A stretch of DNA of 64,000 nucleotides from assembly GCA_030830965.1 (NCBI GenBank), contig JAURLX010000018.1:1-64000 (forward strand). Reading direction: 5' to 3'. Below are positions 45,975 through 55,686 of the stretch, one piece after another (the first letter of the stretch is position 1; each line of letters starts with the position of its first letter). The translations under genes were made by a program, and so were the position numbers. The stretch comes from Verrucomicrobiota bacterium (GTDB lineage: Bacteria > Verrucomicrobiota > Verrucomicrobiia > Opitutales > UBA953). The notes beneath the pieces were generated by a model. That model was given only the letters and a program-made list of their open reading frames with translations, made no database searches and was not told where the DNA came from.

Positions 45975-48103
45975 CAGCGTATGAAAAGGAACTCGCGGGT
46001 GTTGGCCAGGGTCCAGGCCAGGTCGGTCAGGGCAAGGCCCTCGCCGAGGGCCTTCTGGGCGGCGGTGGCCTCGGCCGGCGTGGGGTTGCGAGCAAGGAAG
46101 GAGAGGTAGAGGGAGCGCACCTGCGCGGCGGGCCCGGATTCCTTCGTGGCGTTCAGCACCGCATGGCTCTTGGCGTCGGTCAGGAGCCGTGCCACGGGCC
46201 CGTTCATGAGCTGCAGGACCTGCGGCACGCTGCCGTCCACGGTGGAGGAGTTGGAGAGCATCCGGTCGCCCTGGCCGAAGACCCGGAGGAAATGCGTCTC
46301 CGCGGCCGGCTGCGGAAGCTCGCTGGCGCGCGCCAGGAGGAGCCCCTGCCGGGTCTGGGGCTTCTCGCCTTCGTAGCCGGTGCTGAGCCCGGCCTCGCTG
46401 CCGCCACCGCTCTTCTTGGCCGTGGCCTTGCCTTTCATGCCTCGCATCTGGTCGGCGGCCTGGCGGACCAGCGCGACCGTGACCTTGCCTTCCGGCAGGG
46501 TGAGCGGCTTGAGGTTATCGCCGCGACGCAGGAGGATGTTGTCGGCGGACGGGCCGACGGCGGCCACGACCACGCTGTCCCATACCTGCTCCGCGGTGAG
46601 CCGCCGCACGATCGGGCCGTTGAAGAGATAGGGCCCCTTGGAGAGGTCCGGCATGGGCGAGGCGGCGCTCTGGTAGGTGCGTGAATTGAACACCACCCGC
46701 TGGAACTCACGCAGGTCGAACCGAGCGGCCCGCATGACCTGGGTGAGGTGGGCAAGTAGCTGGGGGTTGCTGGCCGCAGACATGTCGTCGATGTCGTCCA
46801 CGGGCTCCTTGACCGCCATGCCGAAGACCTTCCTCCACACCCGGTTGGCGATGTTGGTCGCGAAACGGGGGTTGTCAGGGCTGGTCAGCCAGCGGGCGAA
46901 CTGGTCGCGGAGCTGCGCGGGCGACTTGGTGTCGACGGCGTAGGACTGCCGGCGCGCGTCACCCTCGTCCCAGTGGATGAGGGAGGGCTTGACGGACTCC
47001 CCGGGCTTAGCGTCCTCGTACTTGTAGTCCTTCGGAAAAGTCAGCCGGTTCCGGTCGGTATCGGCCAGGCGGAGGGCGTTCATCTCGCCGATCAGGCGCA
47101 CGAAGTTCTTGTTCAGCCCGGAGTCCGCGCGGGAGAGCTTGCGGATCTCCCCGAGCATGGACTCGTTCTTCATGTCGGTGGCCCCGAGGAAGGCCGCCAT
47201 CTCGTAGAACTGCCGCTGCGACCAGTCGGCAAGAGGGTGGTCATGGCACTGCGCACAGGACATGTTGGACCCCAGGAAGGTCGTGATGAGGTTGGAGACC
47301 CCGTCCAAGGGCATGTCGGCGTCGAAGAGCAGGAAACCGGCCGCACCCGTGTCGAGCATCCGTCCGTCCGCGGTGATCATCTCCTTGACCATCACGTCCC
47401 AGGTGGCGTTGGCCCCGATGCGGGCCTTCAGCCAGTCTTCGAAGGTGAAGGCGGGCAGGCGCTTGCCCAGGATGTCCTTCGCCCGCAGGAGGTCCGCCAT
47501 CCAGTTGTACATCTGGAGCGAATAGCCGGGGGACTGGAGCAGCCGATCGATCAGTCGCTCCCGACGGTCGGCGGACGCGTCCGCAAGGAAGGCCGAGGCC
47601 TCCTCCGCGGTCGGCGTGCGCCCGATCGCGTCGACATAGATCCGCTTGAGGAACTCCTCGTCGGTCGCGGGTCGGTTGGGCTTCTGGCCGTCGGCGAGAA
47701 GGCGCGCCTCGACCACCCGGTCGATGTCGGCCGCGGCGGCCGACACGACGGCGCGGGAGAAGCCGCCCTTCTGCTGGCCGGCGCAGGCCTTGGCGAACTC
47801 ACGGTCCTCAGGGGTGAGAATGGCGAGGCTGAAGCGGTAGTTGCGGGAATCCCGGGTCTGCAGGGAGATGATGTCTCCCGACAATCCGCAGAACATGGCC
47901 TCGACCTTCCGACCCTGCTCATCGGTCCAGACGTGCCAGATCTGAGGCCGATCCTCGAGCGGACGCACGGGGGTGGTGACGACGGGCTGCACCTTGACGG
48001 GGGCGGCCGCGGCCTTGGTGGCCTTCTTCTTGGGCGCGGCAGGCAGGACAGCTGCCGACAAGACCACGGTAAGAACGCTCAGTACCAGTGCCCGGGGTGT
48101 CAT
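45974..48103 (-). CDS. SHD1-like + DUF1549 / DUF1553 domain protein
   Basis: ATG at 48103 with signal peptide; IWHVWTDEQGRKVEAMFCGLSGDIISLQTRDSRNYRFSLAILTPEDREFA (SHD1-like), FLKRIYVDAIGRTPTAEEASAFL, SCAQCHDHPLADWSQRQFYEMAAF, IANRVWRKVFGMAV. Confidence 0.9.
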   Translation of the reverse strand: MTPRALVLSVLTVVLSAAVLPAAPKKKATKAAAAPVKVQPVVTTPVRPLEDRPQIWHVWTDEQGRKVEAMFCGLSGDIISLQTRDSRNYRFSLAILTPEDREFAKACAGQQKGGFSRAVVSAAAADIDRVVEARLLADGQKPNRPATDEEFLKRIYVDAIGRTPTAEEASAFLADASADRRERLIDRLLQSPGYSLQMYNWMADLLRAKDILGKRLPAFTFEDWLKARIGANATWDVMVKEMITADGRMLDTGAAGFLLFDADMPLDGVSNLITTFLGSNMSCAQCHDHPLADWSQRQFYEMAAFLGATDMKNESMLGEIRKLSRADSGLNKNFVRLIGEMNALRLADTDRNRLTFPKDYKYEDAKPGESVKPSLIHWDEGDARRQSYAVDTKSPAQLRDQFARWLTSPDNPRFATNIANRVWRKVFGMAVKEPVDDIDDMSAASNPQLLAHLTQVMRAARFDLREFQRVVFNSRTYQSAASPMPDLSKGPYLFNGPIVRRLTAEQVWDSVVVAAVGPSADNILLRRGDNLKPLTLPEGKVTVALVRQAADQMRGMKGKATAKKSGGGSEAGLSTGYEGEKPQTRQGLLLARASELPQPAAETHFLRVFGQGDRMLSNSSTVDGSVPQVLQLMNGPVARLLTDAKSHAVLNATKESGPAAQVRSLYLSFLARNPTPAEATAAQKALGEGLALTDLAWTLANTREFLFIR

Positions 48104-48201
48104 GTATGTATAACACCATAGAAGAGGGGGTGGTTGCACTTGGAAAATGCCCCCCCTGCTTGCATCCCTCCCCCTCTCCTGTCAGAACGAAAGCCCCTCT
48201 C

Positions 48202-50583
48202 ATGAACCCGCTTGCCAACCTGCGCCCGCCAGGCGTGGCCCTCAAAGCGGGCCAAAAGGCCTTCCGCGCCCTCGGAATCGACCTCGGGACGACCAACTCC
48301 ACCCTCGCCCAGGTCCGCTGGTCACCCCTGAGCCCGGACGAAGTCGACCCCGCCGAGTGCGTCGAAATCGTCCAGCCCACCCTCTCAGGCGACCACACGT
48401 CCGTCCTGGTGCCCTCAGTCGTGGCTCGGCTGCAGGACCGGGAGCTGATCGGCGAGGGCGCCCGGCGCACCCTCACGCGGGCCGTCGAACTGGGACTTCG
48501 TCCCAACGCGAACTACCTCGCGGAAGTGAAGAACGAGATCGGCACCGGCCGGATCTACCCGCAGGCCCCCGATGACGCCCGCTCACCCGCCGAGGTCTCC
48601 GCGAAGGTGCTCAGGTTCATCCGCGCGCAGGCCCGGGGCGCCGTGGCGCGCACGGTGGTGTCGGTGCCCGCCTCTTTCCAGATCGGCCAGCGCAACGACA
48701 CCCTCCTGGCCGCCGAGATGGCGGGCCTCAAGCTCGGCCCGGGCGACCTGATCGACGAGCCCATCGCCGCCTTCATCGACTTCCTCGCCCGCCAGGGCCC
48801 CGCCGTCCTGGACGGCGTGGAGGACGAGACCGAGGCGCTCATCATCGATTTCGGAGGCGGCACCTGCGACGTCGCGCTGTTCACGCTCGGCCGGCAGAAG
48901 GACGGCGGCCTGAAGGTCAGCCCCCGGGCGGTCTCACGCTACCACCGGCTGGGAGGAGCCGACATCGACCGCGCGATCGTGCACGGCCTGCTCATCCCGC
49001 AGCTCGCCGTCCAGAACGGGCTACAGGCCGAGGACTGGGAGTACGAGGTGCGCAAGGAGCAGCTGGAGCCCCAGCTCCTCGCGACGGCCGAGCAGCTGAA
49101 GGTGGGGATGTGCGAGCACCTCAACCATCGGCTGGCGCTCGGTGAGAAGCTCGACGAGGCCCTGCCCGAAGCCGTGCGGGCCTACCCCGGCATCCAGACG
49201 ATGCTGCTCGAGGACGGGCGGCGCCTCCGCTTCTCACAACCCACCATGACGGGCGAGGAGTTCGCGGCGGTGATGGAGCCCTTCCTCGACACGGAGCATT
49301 TCCAGACGCGGGAGGACGAGTACACGCTCTCCTGCTCGATCTTCGCGCCGATCGAGGACGCGCTCGAACGTGCGGGGCTACGGCCCGGCCAGATCGGGTT
49401 CCTCCTCGCGGTCGGCGGGAGCTCGTTGAACCCGATGGTGATTGAAGCGCTCCGGGAGAAGTTCGGCGAGTTCCTCGTGCATCGCTTCGAGAGCGCGATG
49501 GATATGCAGGTCGCCGTCGCGCGCGGCGCCGCCTACCACGCGCTGCTGCTGGAGCTCTACGGACGGGGCCTGTTTACGCCCGTCGCCAGCGACCGTCTCT
49601 GCATCCAGACCGACGGCGGACCGCACACGCTGATCGAGAAGGGGCAAGCGCTGCCGCACAAGGGACGCTATGTCTCCGGAAGGGGACGTCGACTCGTCGC
49701 GCAGGGAGGCCCGGTGCGGATATCCTTCATCGCCGGCCAGGGACTCTCGGCGCGGCCGGTCTTCACGGGCCTGACGGAGGACGTCGAGGCTGGCACCCCG
49801 CTGACGCTTGAATACGAGCTCGACGCCAATCAGGGCTTCACCTTCCGGGTGACACCCGGCGACGACCGGCCCTTCGAGGGAAGGGTCGAATCGCCGCTCC
49901 ACAACGTGGTCAATCCCGGCAGGGACCGCGAGGCGATCCTCGAGATCGAACGGGACGTACGCGCCGGACTGGTCCCCCGAGACCGCCTCCCCGTCACGCT
50001 GATCGAACTCGCCCTGCTGCACGGCAAGGTCGGCATGCATGACAAGGCCGTCCATCTGCTGCGCAGGGTGGTCCGGCAGTGTCCGGAGATGCGCGCCAAC
50101 GCCCTCTGCCACCTCGCCGCGGCCTTCGGCCGCAAGGGCGACGCCGAGAGACAGGAGCGCACGTTCCTCGAGGCGATGATGGCGGGCAGCCCCATCGCGA
50201 TGTTCAACCTGGCCGCGCTCTACTCGCGCAAAGGGCGCTGGCACGAGGCGATCGAGCTCTGCCGACGCTACGAGGCGGAGGAACCGAACGCCAACGCGAC
50301 GGTGCTGCTGGCACGCTGCCTGAAGGCGGTCGGGGAGACCGAGGAGGCCGACGCCGCGCTGGCCGACGCTTTCCACCGATACGGGAGGGACCTCTCGGCC
50401 CTGGACGACGTGAGCTTCTCGTGGTTCCAGACCGCGGCGGCGATGTCGGAGGAGCCGGTGCGCATGCGTCAGGCCGAAGCCGAGAAGATGCGCCGGATCC
50501 GGGCGGGACTCGGGGTCCGGCCCGACACGCGCGGGCTGCCGCCCAGACTGCTACCCGACCCACAGGAGGACCGTAAGGGTTGA
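48202..50583 (+). CDS. Hsp70 family (DnaK-like ATPase) protein with C-terminal TPR-like region
   Basis: RALGIDLGTTNSTLAQVRW, VSVPASFQIGQRNDTLLAAEMAGL, ALIIDFGGGTCDVALFTLG, LLAVGGSSLNPMVIEALREKFG; C-terminal helical repeats (MFNLAALYSRKGRWHEAIELCRRYEAEEPNANATVLLARCLKAVGE). ATG at 48202 preferred. Confidence 0.9.
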   Translation: MNPLANLRPPGVALKAGQKAFRALGIDLGTTNSTLAQVRWSPLSPDEVDPAECVEIVQPTLSGDHTSVLVPSVVARLQDRELIGEGARRTLTRAVELGLRPNANYLAEVKNEIGTGRIYPQAPDDARSPAEVSAKVLRFIRAQARGAVARTVVSVPASFQIGQRNDTLLAAEMAGLKLGPGDLIDEPIAAFIDFLARQGPAVLDGVEDETEALIIDFGGGTCDVALFTLGRQKDGGLKVSPRAVSRYHRLGGADIDRAIVHGLLIPQLAVQNGLQAEDWEYEVRKEQLEPQLLATAEQLKVGMCEHLNHRLALGEKLDEALPEAVRAYPGIQTMLLEDGRRLRFSQPTMTGEEFAAVMEPFLDTEHFQTREDEYTLSCSIFAPIEDALERAGLRPGQIGFLLAVGGSSLNPMVIEALREKFGEFLVHRFESAMDMQVAVARGAAYHALLLELYGRGLFTPVASDRLCIQTDGGPHTLIEKGQALPHKGRYVSGRGRRLVAQGGPVRISFIAGQGLSARPVFTGLTEDVEAGTPLTLEYELDANQGFTFRVTPGDDRPFEGRVESPLHNVVNPGRDREAILEIERDVRAGLVPRDRLPVTLIELALLHGKVGMHDKAVHLLRRVVRQCPEMRANALCHLAAAFGRKGDAERQERTFLEAMMAGSPIAMFNLAALYSRKGRWHEAIELCRRYEAEEPNANATVLLARCLKAVGETEEADAALADAFHRYGRDLSALDDVSFSWFQTAAAMSEEPVRMRQAEAEKMRRIRAGLGVRPDTRGLPPRLLPDPQEDRKG

Positions 50584-51794
50584 TCTGGCTCACTCCAGCC
50601 GACCGGCTCACGGCCGTCCAGTCGGCGGCCGTGCGCGCCCCGACGGCCGCCCCGCTGGTGCTGCGAGGCGGGCCGGGCTCGGGCAAGACGGTGGTGATAC
50701 TGCACCGCGCCCGACATCTCACGGACGCCCCGGGCGCGGGCCCCGTCAAGGTGCTGGTGTACACCAACGTCCTACGCGACTTCATCCGCTCGGCGGTCGA
50801 GGATCTGCGGCTCGACGCGGGTTCGGTGCTGACTTTCGACCACTGGTGCCGACTGGAGCACGAACGTCTCATCGGCGATCCGCCGCTCGACGCCAAGGGC
50901 TTCCCCGATTTCCTGAGAATACGCGGAGACCTGCTCCGCCGCATGCGTCGCGCCCGCGCGGAGCCGGCGCTGGAGGCGGTGCTGGTCGACGAGGGCCAGG
51001 ACCTCGACGCCGATTGCTACGCGCTGCTTCAACTGGCCGCACGGCACGTAACGGTGGCCTTCGACTCTAGGCAGGCGATCTACCGTGACGCGGGGTCCGA
51101 TGACATCCCGGCGACGCTCGGAGGCCGGGCCGCCCAGATCGACCTCACTTCGACCTACCGGGCGTGTCCTTTCGTGGTCGACCTTGCCTGCGGCTTCATT
51201 GAGGACCCGACGCAGCGGGAGGTCTTCCGCAGCCAGGCCGCCACCGTGCAGGAGGAGAGGCAGACGCCCCTACTCTACCGAGCTGCCGACGAAGACGATG
51301 AACGTAGGCGCCTGGTGGAGGTGCTGCGCGAGCGGCTTCACCGCAACGAAAGAGTGGCCATCCTCTTCCCGACGCTGCGACAGGTGAAGGACTACGCGGC
51401 GTTCCTCCGCACGGAAGGCATCCTGGCATCACGCCAGCCCGAGACCGACCGCCAGGGGCGCAGGCCATCGATGGATTTCGAAGGCGGCCGGCCGGCCGTG
51501 CTCACTTTCCATAGCGCCAAAGGGCTGACCTTCGACAGCGTGCTCATCCCCGGCCTGTCGACCAGCGCGCTCAGGGCCGCCCGGGATGCCGCGGGACGCA
51601 TGCTCTTCGTGGCCGTCACACGGGCGACGCGCTGGGTCTACATGAGCGGACCTTCCGGCAGAATCGACGGGAGGGTCGACGCCGCCTTCGCCGCCTTGGT
51701 CGCTCGCCGCCGCGGCACGGTGCAATCCCGCGCCGACGCGCCCCCGACGCCAGGTCAGGGCGCCCGCCGCCGCGACGACCTCACCGACATCTGA
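50580..51794 (+). CDS. compact UvrD/Rep-like superfamily 1 helicase
   Basis: TTG start overlapping the Hsp70 stop (TTGA); VLRGGPGSGKTVVILHRA (Walker A), VLVDEGQDLDADCYALLQLA (DEGQD), VLTFHSAKGLTFDSVLIPGL, RMLFVAVTRATRWVYM. Confidence 0.85.
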   Translation: MIWLTPADRLTAVQSAAVRAPTAAPLVLRGGPGSGKTVVILHRARHLTDAPGAGPVKVLVYTNVLRDFIRSAVEDLRLDAGSVLTFDHWCRLEHERLIGDPPLDAKGFPDFLRIRGDLLRRMRRARAEPALEAVLVDEGQDLDADCYALLQLAARHVTVAFDSRQAIYRDAGSDDIPATLGGRAAQIDLTSTYRACPFVVDLACGFIEDPTQREVFRSQAATVQEERQTPLLYRAADEDDERRRLVEVLRERLHRNERVAILFPTLRQVKDYAAFLRTEGILASRQPETDRQGRRPSMDFEGGRPAVLTFHSAKGLTFDSVLIPGLSTSALRAARDAAGRMLFVAVTRATRWVYMSGPSGRIDGRVDAAFAALVARRRGTVQSRADAPPTPGQGARRRDDLTDI

Positions 51795-52496
51795 TCAGGC
51801 CCCGAGGAGCGCGGCGAGGGCGCAGTGCAGCCAGAACCACGCGGCCGGCAGCAGCGAGAGCAACGCGGTGACGCAGCCGGAAACGATCATCCCCGGGACG
51901 CCCAGCAGGAGCACGCGGCCGAAGCCGGGGCGGTGGGCCTCGCAGAGCGTCACGGCGAGGTGCACGGTCACGGCGATGCGAATCAGCGGAAGGCCGGAGA
52001 ACAGTAGGACGAACTTCACGGCGAGCCCCCAGTCCAGGGCGATGACGACCAACACGAAGGCGATGCTCAGTGCTTCGGCGACCAGCCGGTTGAAGGCGAA
52101 GACGCGGAAGGTCTCGCGCCAGCCGCCGGCAGCTCCACCGGTGACGCTGAGCGCGGCCTGGGTGAACAAGGCGCCGAGCAGGGTCATGGCCAAGGGGACG
52201 ATGACTCCGAACAGGAGGCCCCATCCCGACGTGAAGACCCTGGCCATGTCGGTCTGCGGGCGCACGAACTTGTCGGTGAAGAATGCGGCGAGTTTCGAGG
52301 CCGGGGCGTTCAGCTCCTGCGGCGCGAGCTCCGTCAATCGTCGCTCCATCTCCTGCAGCCCGCGTCCGGCCGCCTCGGCCACAGGGTCGTTCGACTGCCA
52401 GAGGTAGAGGCCCGCGACGAGCACCGAACCCAGGGCGGCCCAGGTGACTAGCCAGGCCCAGGCGGACCTGGCTGACGGATCGTGGGTCGTACTCAT
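51795..52496 (-). CDS. hypothetical membrane protein (Yip1-like topology)
   Basis: Several predicted TM stretches: WAWLVTWAALGSVLVAGLYLW, LLFGVIVPLAMTLLGALFTQAALSV, ALSIAFVLVVIALDWGLAVKFVLLFSGLPLIRIAVTV. Family call weak. Confidence 0.65.
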   Translation of the reverse strand: MSTTHDPSARSAWAWLVTWAALGSVLVAGLYLWQSNDPVAEAAGRGLQEMERRLTELAPQELNAPASKLAAFFTDKFVRPQTDMARVFTSGWGLLFGVIVPLAMTLLGALFTQAALSVTGGAAGGWRETFRVFAFNRLVAEALSIAFVLVVIALDWGLAVKFVLLFSGLPLIRIAVTVHLAVTLCEAHRPGFGRVLLLGVPGMIVSGCVTALLSLLPAAWFWLHCALAALLGA

Positions 52497-52659
52497 GGGG
52501 CTCTGGCGCAGGGCCGTGCGGAAGGGGTGTGCGTCCAAGCCACCCTTGAAGCAAGCCGAAGGATGCCAGGGTTGGCGGGTATATGCTCAATCTCGGCGGA
52601 AAAGGAGCCCGCTGGTCACTTGCGATGAACGAAGGACGGGCCAACATTCGCGACGCCCC

Positions 52660-55600
52660 ATGATGCGCCGCATCATACCCCTGCTCCTCTCCTGCCTGGC
52701 GCTGGCCCAGTCCGGCGACGGGGTGAAGACGCTCACGACCTATTCCAAGGCCTACGGCGCCTCGAAGGGCTCGCCGAAGGTCGACGCCGCCAAGGAGCTG
52801 CCGCGCTATCCGGCGGTGGCTCCGACCGAAGCCCCGAAGACCTGGACGGTCAAGGAAGGCTTCCGGATGGAACTCGTCGCCCACGAGCCCTCCGTCCGCT
52901 CGCCGATCGCGATCTGCTTCGACGAGCGGGGCCGGATGTTCGTCTGCGAGATGATCGACTACTCGGAGAGGCGCGACGTGAAGCCGCACCTGGGACGCAT
53001 CTCGGTGCTGGAGGACCGCGATGACGACGGGCGCTACGAGACGGCCAAGGTCTTCGCCGACGACCTGCCCTGGCCGACGGGCCTCATCTGGGCGGACGGC
53101 GGTCTCTACGTGGCCGCCACGCCGGACATCATCCGGCTTGAAGACCGGGACGACGACGGACGCGCGGAGGTCCGCAAGGTCGCATTCACGGGCTTCGGCA
53201 CGGGGCTCAAGATCCTCAATGTGCAAGGTCTCGCCAACAGTCTGCAATGGGGTCCGGACCAACGGGTGCACGTGCTCGCCGGCGGCGGCAACCGCGGCAA
53301 GGTCTCCTCACCGCTGCGACCTGACCAGCCGGCGGTCGAGTTGGGCGGCCGTGACTTCTGGTTCGAACCGCGCACGCACGCCTTCGGACTGGAACCGGGC
53401 GGCGCTCAGTACGGGATGAGCTACGACGACCTGGGACGGAAATACGGCTGCTCCAATTCGGACCATCTCCAGCACTGGACGCATGAGGAGCCCGACGCGG
53501 GACTCAACCCGGTCGCTCCCCTGCCCTCCGGCCGACGCAGCATCGCCGTGGACGGCGGGGCGGCCGAGGTGTTCCGCATCTCGCCAGATGAACCGTGGCG
53601 GATCATCCGGACACGCTGGCGCATCTCCGGGGCGGTGCCGGGCGTGGTCGAAGGTGGCGGCCGGGTCAGCGGCTACTTCACGGGCGCGACAGGCACCACG
53701 GTCTACCGCGGCGACGCCTACGGTCCGGATTTCATCGGCAACACGTTCACGGGAGACGCGGGAGGCCAGCTCGCCCACCGCAAGGTGCTCACGCGCGCCG
53801 AAGACGGGGTCGGGATGTCCGGCGCCCGTCCCTCCGACGAAAAGGGCCGCGAGTTCGCCGCCAGCACGGACACCTGGGTCCGTGTGGTCAATTTCGCCAA
53901 CGCCCCGGACGGCTGCCTCTACCTGATCGACATGTACCGCGAGGTGATCGAGCACCCCTGGTCGATCCCGGAGGAAATCAAGCAGTACATCGACCTCAAC
54001 AGCGGCCATGACCGCGGACGGATCTGGCGGATCACGCCCGAAGGAGGCCGCCCGCCCCGTGGCGGCAAGGTGAACCTGCATCAGGCGGACGTGAAGGAAC
54101 TCGTGGCCTCGCTCGGCCACGCTAACGGCTGGCATCGTGACACCGCGGCTCGGCTGCTTACGGAAAGGGCCGACCCTTCGGCCCAGCCGCTCCTCAGCGC
54201 GACGCTCAAGGAACACCCCGCCCCGTCCGCTAGGCTGACGGCGTTCAACGTGCTGCGTCGTCTCGGCTGGTCGGACGAGGCGACGCTGGCCGCCGCGCTC
54301 CAAGGGCCGGCCGAACTGCGCGCCCGTGCGCTCTGGGCGCTGCGCCGCGACGGACCACCTGCCGGCGGCGAGAGGCTCGCCCTTTTGCTCACCCCTCTCG
54401 CTGAAGATGCGGACGCAAGGGTGCGCTTCGAACTGGCCCTGACAGTGGCACGGCTCACGGACCCGTCCGACTCGCTTCGCCTCGGTCCGGCACTGCGTGC
54501 TATCGCCGTCAAGGACCACGCCCACGCCTGGATCGCCCCCGCGGTGCTCTCGGCCAGCCCCGCGACGCTGGCCCGCGAGGTGCTGCCGGTCTTCCTGCAG
54601 GACAGGAAACTGGGCCTCAGCGCCAAGGACTTCACGGCTAAATTGATTGAGACGGCTCCGCTCGGACTCAAGGCGGAGTCCTACGACAGCCTGCTCGACT
54701 TCACGCTCAGGGACGGGGGCGAAGTGGAATGGATCAGGGCGCTCGACGCCGGACTGCGCAGGACGGGCTCGAGCCTGGCCAAGGCGGACAAGGACGGACG
54801 TCTGAAGGCCCGCTTCGACGCCGCCGCGAAGGAGGCGACACAAGGCGACGTTGCGACGCGCCGACGCGCGCTCGGCCTACTCGCGCTCTCGGATTTCCGA
54901 CGGATCAGGCCGGCGCTCGACGCATCGCTCCAGAAAGGAACCGACGACGCCCTCCGGCTGCTGGCGGTGCAGTCTGCGGCCAGATTCTCCGGCCCCGAGG
55001 CCGCCCAGTGGCTGGTGAAGGGCTTCGGCGCGCTGGACGGGCCGGCCAAGGACGCCGCCTTCGTCGCCCTGCGGGCCCGGCCTGAACGCACTACGGGCCT
55101 GCTCCAGGGACTGGAGGACGGCTCCCTGAACCCTTCGGCCCTCGCGCCCGACCAGATGGAGTCCCTCCTGCGAGCCTCGGACAAGGCCGTCGCCGCCAGG
55201 GCCGCCAAGGCCCTGGCTTCGGTGCTCCCGCCCTCGCGCGAGGAGGTCGCACGCACGTTCGCCGGCGCGGCGGACGCGAAGGGCGATGCCGAGAAGGGAC
55301 GTCAGATCTGCGAACAACGCTGCTTCATCTGCCATCGCGCCGAAGGCAAGGGTCAGGCGGTGGGGCCGGACCTCGTCACGGTGAAGAACCGCGGCCGGGC
55401 CGGCATCCTCGACGCCATCATCAACCCCAATCGCGAGGTCGCGGCCCAATACGCCGTCTTCGAAGTGCGCACGAAAGACGGAGGCTCCAGGGCGGGCATC
55501 ATCGTCGACGACAACGCGACGTCGCTCACGCTCCGCATGCCGGGCGGAGCCGAAAGCCGGATCAACCGCTCCGAAGTGGCCGGCACCTCTTCGACCGGCC

Positions 55601-55686
55601 GGAGCCTCATGCCCGAGGGGCTCGAAGCCGGCCTCACGCCCGGGGACATGGCCGACCTGCTCACTTACCTCGAAACACTCCGATGA
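52660..55686 (+). CDS. PVC-type dehydrogenase propeller + HEAT + cytochrome c protein
   Basis: MMRRIIPLLLSCLALAQSGDG signal; AICFDERGRMFVCEMIDYSERRDVKPHLGRISVLEDRDDDGRYE; C-terminal CFICHRAEGKGQAVGPDLVTVKNRG. Confidence 0.92.
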   Translation: MMRRIIPLLLSCLALAQSGDGVKTLTTYSKAYGASKGSPKVDAAKELPRYPAVAPTEAPKTWTVKEGFRMELVAHEPSVRSPIAICFDERGRMFVCEMIDYSERRDVKPHLGRISVLEDRDDDGRYETAKVFADDLPWPTGLIWADGGLYVAATPDIIRLEDRDDDGRAEVRKVAFTGFGTGLKILNVQGLANSLQWGPDQRVHVLAGGGNRGKVSSPLRPDQPAVELGGRDFWFEPRTHAFGLEPGGAQYGMSYDDLGRKYGCSNSDHLQHWTHEEPDAGLNPVAPLPSGRRSIAVDGGAAEVFRISPDEPWRIIRTRWRISGAVPGVVEGGGRVSGYFTGATGTTVYRGDAYGPDFIGNTFTGDAGGQLAHRKVLTRAEDGVGMSGARPSDEKGREFAASTDTWVRVVNFANAPDGCLYLIDMYREVIEHPWSIPEEIKQYIDLNSGHDRGRIWRITPEGGRPPRGGKVNLHQADVKELVASLGHANGWHRDTAARLLTERADPSAQPLLSATLKEHPAPSARLTAFNVLRRLGWSDEATLAAALQGPAELRARALWALRRDGPPAGGERLALLLTPLAEDADARVRFELALTVARLTDPSDSLRLGPALRAIAVKDHAHAWIAPAVLSASPATLAREVLPVFLQDRKLGLSAKDFTAKLIETAPLGLKAESYDSLLDFTLRDGGEVEWIRALDAGLRRTGSSLAKADKDGRLKARFDAAAKEATQGDVATRRRALGLLALSDFRRIRPALDASLQKGTDDALRLLAVQSAARFSGPEAAQWLVKGFGALDGPAKDAAFVALRARPERTTGLLQGLEDGSLNPSALAPDQMESLLRASDKAVAARAAKALASVLPPSREEVARTFAGAADAKGDAEKGRQICEQRCFICHRAEGKGQAVGPDLVTVKNRGRAGILDAIINPNREVAAQYAVFEVRTKDGGSRAGIIVDDNATSLTLRMPGGAESRINRSEVAGTSSTGRSLMPEGLEAGLTPGDMADLLTYLETLR

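Noticed and set aside
48088-48201. N-terminal extension of the Hsp70 ORF
   Set aside because: Overlaps the start of the divergent DUF1549 gene and has no conserved sequence; ATG at 48202 is more plausible.
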